A stretch of 64,000 nt of DNA from Eukaryota sp. TZLM1-RC (lineage: Eukaryota; Metamonada: BaSk clade), in the NCBI GenBank assembly GCA_040285825.1, contig JAUPSS010000003.1, positions 1,364,001-1,428,000 on the forward strand, in the 5' to 3' direction. Within the stretch, counting starts at the first letter, position 1. Each line of letters begins with the position of its first letter. Both the position numbers and the translations under genes were made by a program. Shown piece after piece: positions 58,932 through 64,000 of this stretch. The notes under the pieces are model-generated. The model did no database searches. It saw only the letters and a list, made by a program, of their open reading frames with translations, and was not told where the DNA came from.

Positions 58932-61900
58932 TTACCTCCTTTTCATCTTTCCTGGACTCTGTTCTATTGCTCTCTGAACCCCACTTTGAACGAAAGGACT
59001 ATCATTGCTGGTCTGTCCAGGGGAAACTGCTGTGGGAGAATCATAATCTTCATCTGTAAGTTCTGAATCAGTCAGTCCTTCTCCCACTGAAACAGACACT
59101 TCTGAAGAATGAACATCATCAGAAGATTCATATAGTTTGGTGACATTTTGCTCTTCATCCACATCAAACTCACTACAATTCCAAACCCTGTGCCAATCTC
59201 TGTTTCTTTTGACCAAAGAACGAAGAACTGGATGGTATGGGGGTAACCGTGAGGGATCATCGACTAAACGATCAAAGTTCTTGCTTCTAGGAACATATTC
59301 AAAAAGATTATAAAACAACGCAACAACTCTAAATGCTAAGAGCAACAATCTGTATAAAGGGAAAATAATGATAACTAACAATGGAGCACGAAGATCACGT
59401 CGACGGCGCAGAGTCCAGAAGTTGAAGATGAAAAACAAGCAATATTGAATTAGTACAACTCTAGCTGCAATAACTATAAGACTTGGAACATCATTGAGAT
59501 AAACAAAGTATATCATAACCAGAATTCGAAGATAGTCTTGAATGATTGTCAGAATTTCATGTAAATAGTAGAATTTCAAAACAATAGTTTTCTTACTCCA
59601 ATAAAACAACAAATGTTGAAGATACTTGAACAAGAAGCGATGGGCAGTAACGTCCCAAGACTTGATCCTCTGAGCCAATAAGGACTTTTCATCAATAGAA
59701 ACATCATTGAAGAGGTCTTCGCCTGGATGACAAAGGTCTTCAGGCACTGAGGTGAGCACGGGGGTGTTACCATAAGCTAACAACATTTGCATATCACCCT
59801 TTTCCTTTGTCATTTCTCTTAAAATTAACCCCATTTGGGCATCTTCTCCATTAAACACTGTGTTATGCCGTTCCATGACCTCAACCATAACATCGCGTTT
59901 CCATATTGACACAGCCCCATGAGGATAATTTGCGGTAGACCAGGAAGACTGGAAGAGCTTGGAGAAACCAGCAAGAAGATACTCAACATCTTGCATCCAA
60001 ACGAGAAGCGAACGTCTTCTAAATCCTTTGCTGTCTTTATTAGGTGCTGTTCTGATAATTGGAACAGCCCCCGCTACAGACTTGTTGCTAAGTTTGTTGA
60101 TCTGGAAAGACATATCAGGACTAGGGTTAAAGAAAATTAGAAAGAGACATACGGTAGAATGATATCATCATCCATAATAACCACTGTATCAATATTGGGA
60201 GGGAGCCAGTACTTTGCCGTCCAAAGGAGAGCTAGTGTTTTATTACCTACAGGGACATAGACATAGGAAATCTTTCTTCCCCATTGAGCCACTTTGGAGA
60301 CAACATCAATAGTACGGTCTCCAGCAGCAGGAGCGGCTCCTCTAGAATTGTGACAAACAAAGACTTGACCATCTGGAACTAGCATTGAGGCCATCTTGAG
60401 AGTTTTTTCAAAACCTTGTTCCTTTTCCTGCTGAATTCTTGTCAAGTTCTCTCTTGTCAGATTGGCAGTCCCCATGATGTTATTCTGAGCTTTGGAAGCT
60501 ACAGCATCGGGATGTTGACCAGCAGATGCATGAGAAGCTATCAGTATAGCCACATTACGATGGTTCCTTGGAAGAGTTCGTACAGATGGCCATGACTGAG
60601 TGAACAGAGCAGCACCCAGCAAGCAATATTCAAGACCCAAAATGATGGCAGAGAGTGTGAAGGAATCCAGCCTGTGGAACCATTTATTAGCTAGAATATA
60701 ATCCTTGAAAAACCACACCATTGCAATGACAGCAGCAAAAGCAAGGCCAATCAGGAAAGTCGTTTCAGCCTTGGATCGCTTTGTCTTTTGGGAAAACTTT
60801 GAGGATTCATCAAAAGAACGGAGCATGGCGACCCATTCTGCTTCTGAATCCTGCATGGATTTGTTCAGCTTCTTCTTCATTAAATCCTCATTGACTTCCT
60901 CATCAGAAGCAAAGTTCTCTTCTGGATTCCTATGAATTGTTTCCATCATTTCTTTAAGCTTTTCTGTATCTCGGTGTTTCTTGTCAAAACGTTCAGGGGG
61001 GTCAAACAATTCTTCTTCAAGAGTTCCCTTGGCTACCTTTCCTTTAGCATAGATAGATGGATCCTTCACATACTTGGCTACCTTACGTTTGTCCACTGCT
61101 TCCCAAACCAGAGCAGCAGATAAGCAAAGAATGAACATGGCAAGTAAAAATGAATCAATAACTGTCCAATGGATTTCTCTGACATCAAACGCTAAATAGT
61201 TGATGTCAATGTACTTTAATGAAGTGTAGGATTCAATCTTGATAACCAATTCCATATCAGTAAAAGTGGTTTCTTCGACAAAACAGCTGACTCTGAGGGG
61301 TGACTCACCGGTGTCAAATCCAGAAACTGAGAGAAAGATCCATGGAATTCGTAGAAAATCTCTTGAGAAAGGAACGGTTACCTTGTGGGTTTTGAACATA
61401 TCAGAGGGCAAATCCAGCTGCCAGTGAGGGGTTTCATCTATTCCAAGGGTCAAAAGTTCTGTTTCATAGTGGATATTATCAATGTTATCCATGGCAAAGT
61501 TGAGGGACGAAAGTCGGAGACTATCGAGTCGCCCATCATCCCAAGTTGAAATAGTAGATTGGAAGCCTCCAGGACTGACTTCCCATGGCCAAAAAGCGAG
61601 AATGTTGGACCTTGATTCACCAAAGTCAACACCAGAAAGTGAGAGAAGTGTAGTCGGTTGAGCATCTAGGGGATCGAAGCGATGTTCTAAGGAATAAGAG
61701 CGTTCACCAACATCTTGAGCGTTTAAATTCCAATTAGGAGAGTAGGAAGAACCAGTACCAAAAAGAGGACTACGGAAGCCCTTGACAATGTTGTTTGATG
61801 AGCATTGAAGTTCAACAGCAAGCCAGTTGATCCTAACAAAACGAATGACTGAGTCATCCCAAGTGGTAACACGAAGGGCAAATTGATAAGGTCCTACATC

Positions 61901-62215
61901 AACTACCTCAACATCGATGCGAGGAGGGTTGACAGGGGAGTCGATTCCAACAATTGAAACTGTGATTTCTGGAGGTTCATAAAACCTATGATCCAATTCT
62001 ATTATTTCAGTATACGAGCGCATTCCTGTTCCCCAGTTGAGGACAAAGTTAGGTAATTGCTCACCAATGACTAACTCACCATTCTGCATCTCCACATAGG
62101 GTACACAAACAAAGCGGTTAATAAAGTCAGACACCGCCGGAGGGGGTGTGATAAAAACGAAGAGCATGACAAGAACAACGATGACCGCATACACCAATGA
62201 TGAGAATCTACCCAT
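58932..62215 (-). CDS. membrane GT2-family polysaccharide synthase-like protein with three H-type-lectin-like repeats (two exons)
   Basis: complement(join(58932..60120,60153..62215)), 1083 residues. An N-terminal membrane segment (5-23, LVYAVIVVLVMLFVF) is followed by three H-type-lectin/discoidin-like beta repeats: ~40-130 (FVLNWGTGMRSYTEIIELDH, RFYEPPEITVSIVGID, TTWDDSVIRFVRINWLAVE), ~170-240 (HRFDPLDAQPTTLLSLSGVD, STWDDGRLDSLRLSSLNFA) and ~270-345 (IPWIFLSVSGFDTGESPLRV, SYTSLKYIDINYLAFD). Two membrane regions (~350-375, ~490-550) precede the GT2 domain, which has MDDDIILP (DDD 682-684) and NGEDAQMG (780-781 ED). Further membrane helices follow (~850-970), then an acidic tail. GT2 synthases polymerise chitin-, cellulose- or hyaluronan-type glycans through the membrane. 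The 32-nt intron sits inside the catalytic DDD segment. Product glycan unknown. Confidence 0.85.
60121..60152 (-). other. 32-nt spliceosomal intron in the GT2 gene
   Basis: Starts GTATGTCTCTTTCTAATTTT and ends CTTTAACCCTAG. Splicing joins DDDIILP to PDMSFQINKL, giving a continuous GT2 domain. A TTCTAAT run may be the branch site. Length is not a multiple of three. Confidence 0.9.
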
Positions 62216-63419
62216 AAGAGAATCTTACAATTAATGCAACCAACCGTGGAATCTCAGCGACAGAAGGGTTTCAAGAGGATTTCTCATCATCTACAGCAAC
62301 TTCACTATTGTCTACAGTACAGATTTCCAATTTTTATTAGTTTGAAAACCAGGATTAAAAGGTCTCTAAAATATAATGTTGTTCCTTATTAATTAATTAA
62401 TCCAATGCTGTGCTATGACCAGTTTCTTTTATCTGGATTTTTACTTCATTGGTGGATTCAACATCAACAGAATTTCATTCATGCAAACTGCACGGTCCAC
62501 TATCCATTGGAGGTCAATAGCGAGATGTCATACAAAGTTGGTATTAACAATGAGGAATTTGATTGTTCCTTTGAATTGTAGTAAAAATCAAGTGCTGTCC
62601 TCACTGTTTGTGTAATATGTGAATTTGCGAGGAAAAAGTTAATAAAATTTACCATTTCGTACATTATTTTCCAAAGCATTTGCTGGGCCTTGTTTGCCTA
62701 AAAATCTGAAACGATCTATTTCTTAAATACAATTGATAGTTGTGGATTTTGACCGACCTCAGAGACAATTTTAGCAGTTAATACTGAAATGAGGTATGTT
62801 CAAGACATTGAAAGAGTGATTAATCTATATTTTGAGAAAATGGAAGTTGAAGAAGAGATGACCCAAAAGTAAAAGTCTTTTTTTTCGTTGGAGGTTACGT
62901 CAAATCAAAAATCTATTTCTTCAGATAAATCGTGACAATCTTCCCTCTACTAATGATCAAGTTGATGATTTCATAAAACTTTCTGATGATGAGATCTTGA
63001 ACGAAGATAATGAAAAAAGTTTGAATCAATCAGCAAAATCTGTTGCTCTATACAGTACTCATCCCAAAATTTGTAGGTTATCAAAAGATGAAAACTGGAT
63101 GGATTCAATTATTCCTAGCTCTATTGTAGTAAAAAATTCAAAAAATGAGGAGAATGCTATTGAAGTTAAATTATTACTTTACACTGTGCAAAAACATCCC
63201 CAATATTTTATCAGATCAGATAAGAAATTTAATAGTTTTAAAAATAGAAGACACAGACGGGACAACATTTGATGCCTTTTCCAATTGTTCGAAATAAATT
63301 TTCTGTATTTTTCTGATGTTGATAGCCAGGGACTATGGGGTAGTTTGCGTTCTTTGTTACAGATTAAGATATTACTGACAAAAGAATAATTCTGAGTGGA
63401 ATTCAAGGACTGACCTTAA
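62216..63419. other. 1.2 kb intergenic region with degenerate frames
   Basis: Upstream of the GT2 gene. Two plus-strand open frames, 62415-62615 and 62997-63272 (about 92 codons, including STHPKICRLSKDENWMDSII), have no recognisable motif. They may be the upstream part of the Fanzor-like locus that starts near 63.42 kb or other mobile debris. Confidence 0.35.
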
Positions 63420-64000
63420 TCGTAAGTATCCAGAACACAATTTATTTTGGACATATTTTTTTTCGAATTTAATAGACCATTTACCGAAAAAGGCTACAAA
63501 TTGAACAACATCTTGAAAACTGATGGTTTTGCAGCCTGTATTGAGCTAGCAAGAGAGGATTGTATTGGCATGTCCTTCAAGCGTGATAGTGCAAAGTTTG
63601 CAATCACTGAAAACTATTTGGATGATTTGGATGTTGAATTTCTATCATCAAAACACAAAGTACATATTGACCCTGGTAAAAGCGATTTACATTAATTTTG
63701 TAGTCAAAAAAGATTCACACTTAATGCAAAAGTCCAATTAAAAAGAGATAAACAAAATGACTCGCTGAGATTAACAGAATTGGAGTGGTCAAAGGTGTCG
63801 AGAGTTCACCAAAAATTCAGAAAATTGAAAAAGAAAGAGTTTATTTTACAAAATGGAATCACAGCCCAACAAACAGAAGCTACAACCAAAAGAATCATCA
63901 AAATCTTTTGTTTAAAATAATTTCTATTCTTCTGTTGCTTCCAAGCTGACAAACATGACATTTACATTTGATTACTGCTGTTTAATGATATCACGCATTC
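63420..64000 (+). mobile_element. third Fanzor-like gene, N-terminal half, runs off the window
   Basis: One plus-strand frame: LFWTYFFEFNRPFTEKGYKL, NNILKTDGFAACIELARED, then RuvC-I KHKVHIDPGKSDLH with Asp at 63669-63671, an in-frame TAA (63693-63695), and a continuing open stretch FCSQKRFTLNAKVQL, RLTELEWSKVSRVHQKF, KIFCLK to a TAA near 63918. The TDG block followed by IDPG matches the start of the 46.9-48.0 kb relic (MTDGVNCSLHLIR, then VIDPG), so the two are the same general type. RuvC-II, zinc finger and RuvC-III would lie outside the window. At least one nonsense codon makes this copy inactive as seen. Confidence 0.68.

Noticed and set aside
1-64000. CRISPR array
   Set aside because: No regularly spaced direct repeats with unique spacers were seen; the genome is eukaryotic.
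1-64000. tRNA or rRNA genes
   Set aside because: I looked for B-box-like GGTTCGANTCC and found only a coding match near 19.79 kb (GGTTCGATCC inside the UBE3A-like gene). No acceptor stem or rRNA-like sequence was seen; a covariance-model scan would be needed to exclude them.

Overview
The window is nuclear DNA of a microbial eukaryote (a protist). It encodes clear orthologues of eukaryote-only proteins: PAAF1/Rpn14, SYF1/XAB2, ARL8, UBE3A, RRP8, RRP12, RRP15, LSM7, GPN3, cytosolic-type TrpRS and SARNP/Tho1. The DNA is AT-rich and the genes are packed tightly, often less than 100 bp apart. Most genes are single uninterrupted reading frames. Four carry one ultrashort GT-AG intron of 28-32 nt (ARL8, UBE3A-like, an LRR-SH3 protein, a GT2 glycosyltransferase). 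TAA, TAG and TGA all end conserved genes, so the genetic code is standard. The lineage cannot be fixed from sequence alone; an intron-poor free-living or metamonad-like protist would fit.

Layout. 0.6-1.7 kb: PAAF1. 4.2-7.8 kb: long coiled-coil protein. 8.8-11.1 kb: splicing factor SYF1. 11.2-11.7 kb: ARL8. 13.0-16.2 kb: large type I surface protein with EGF-like repeats. 19.3-21.5 kb: UBE3A-like HECT ligase. 22.4-23.3 kb: secretory-pathway glycosyltransferase. 23.8-24.7 kb: RRP8. 27.5-29.7 kb: TPR protein. 29.8-31.9 kb: CC2D1/Lgd-like protein. 32.7-36.7 kb: decayed Ty3/gypsy-type retroelement. 39.1-40.3 kb: TrpRS. 40.3-43.7 kb: LRR-SH3 protein. 48.1-55.3 kb: dense RNA and ribosome block (RRP15, LSM7, RRP12, GPN3, an unknown coiled-coil protein, SARNP). 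57.1-57.7 kb: membrane RING-H2 protein. 58.9-62.2 kb: membrane GT2 synthase with three H-type-lectin-like repeats.

The gaps between genes are largely filled with decayed mobile DNA. There are two lineages of non-LTR retrotransposon (called A and B here) that end in a CCHC-like finger plus a restriction-like endonuclease region. Most copies are short, 5'-truncated tails, and several stop within tens of bases of a host start codon.

Mixed with these are at least six relics of Fanzor-like genes, the eukaryotic relatives of TnpB RNA-guided nucleases. Three are substantial (43.9-45.7, 46.9-48.0 and 63.4-64.0+ kb). The first keeps RuvC-I and RuvC-III aspartates and the zinc-finger cysteines, and its C-terminal 349 codons are broken by only one TGA. 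A LINE-plus-Fanzor composite occurs twice (18.4-19.1 and 38.0-38.8 kb) as a near-identical duplication. This Fanzor/LINE population is the most unusual content of the window.
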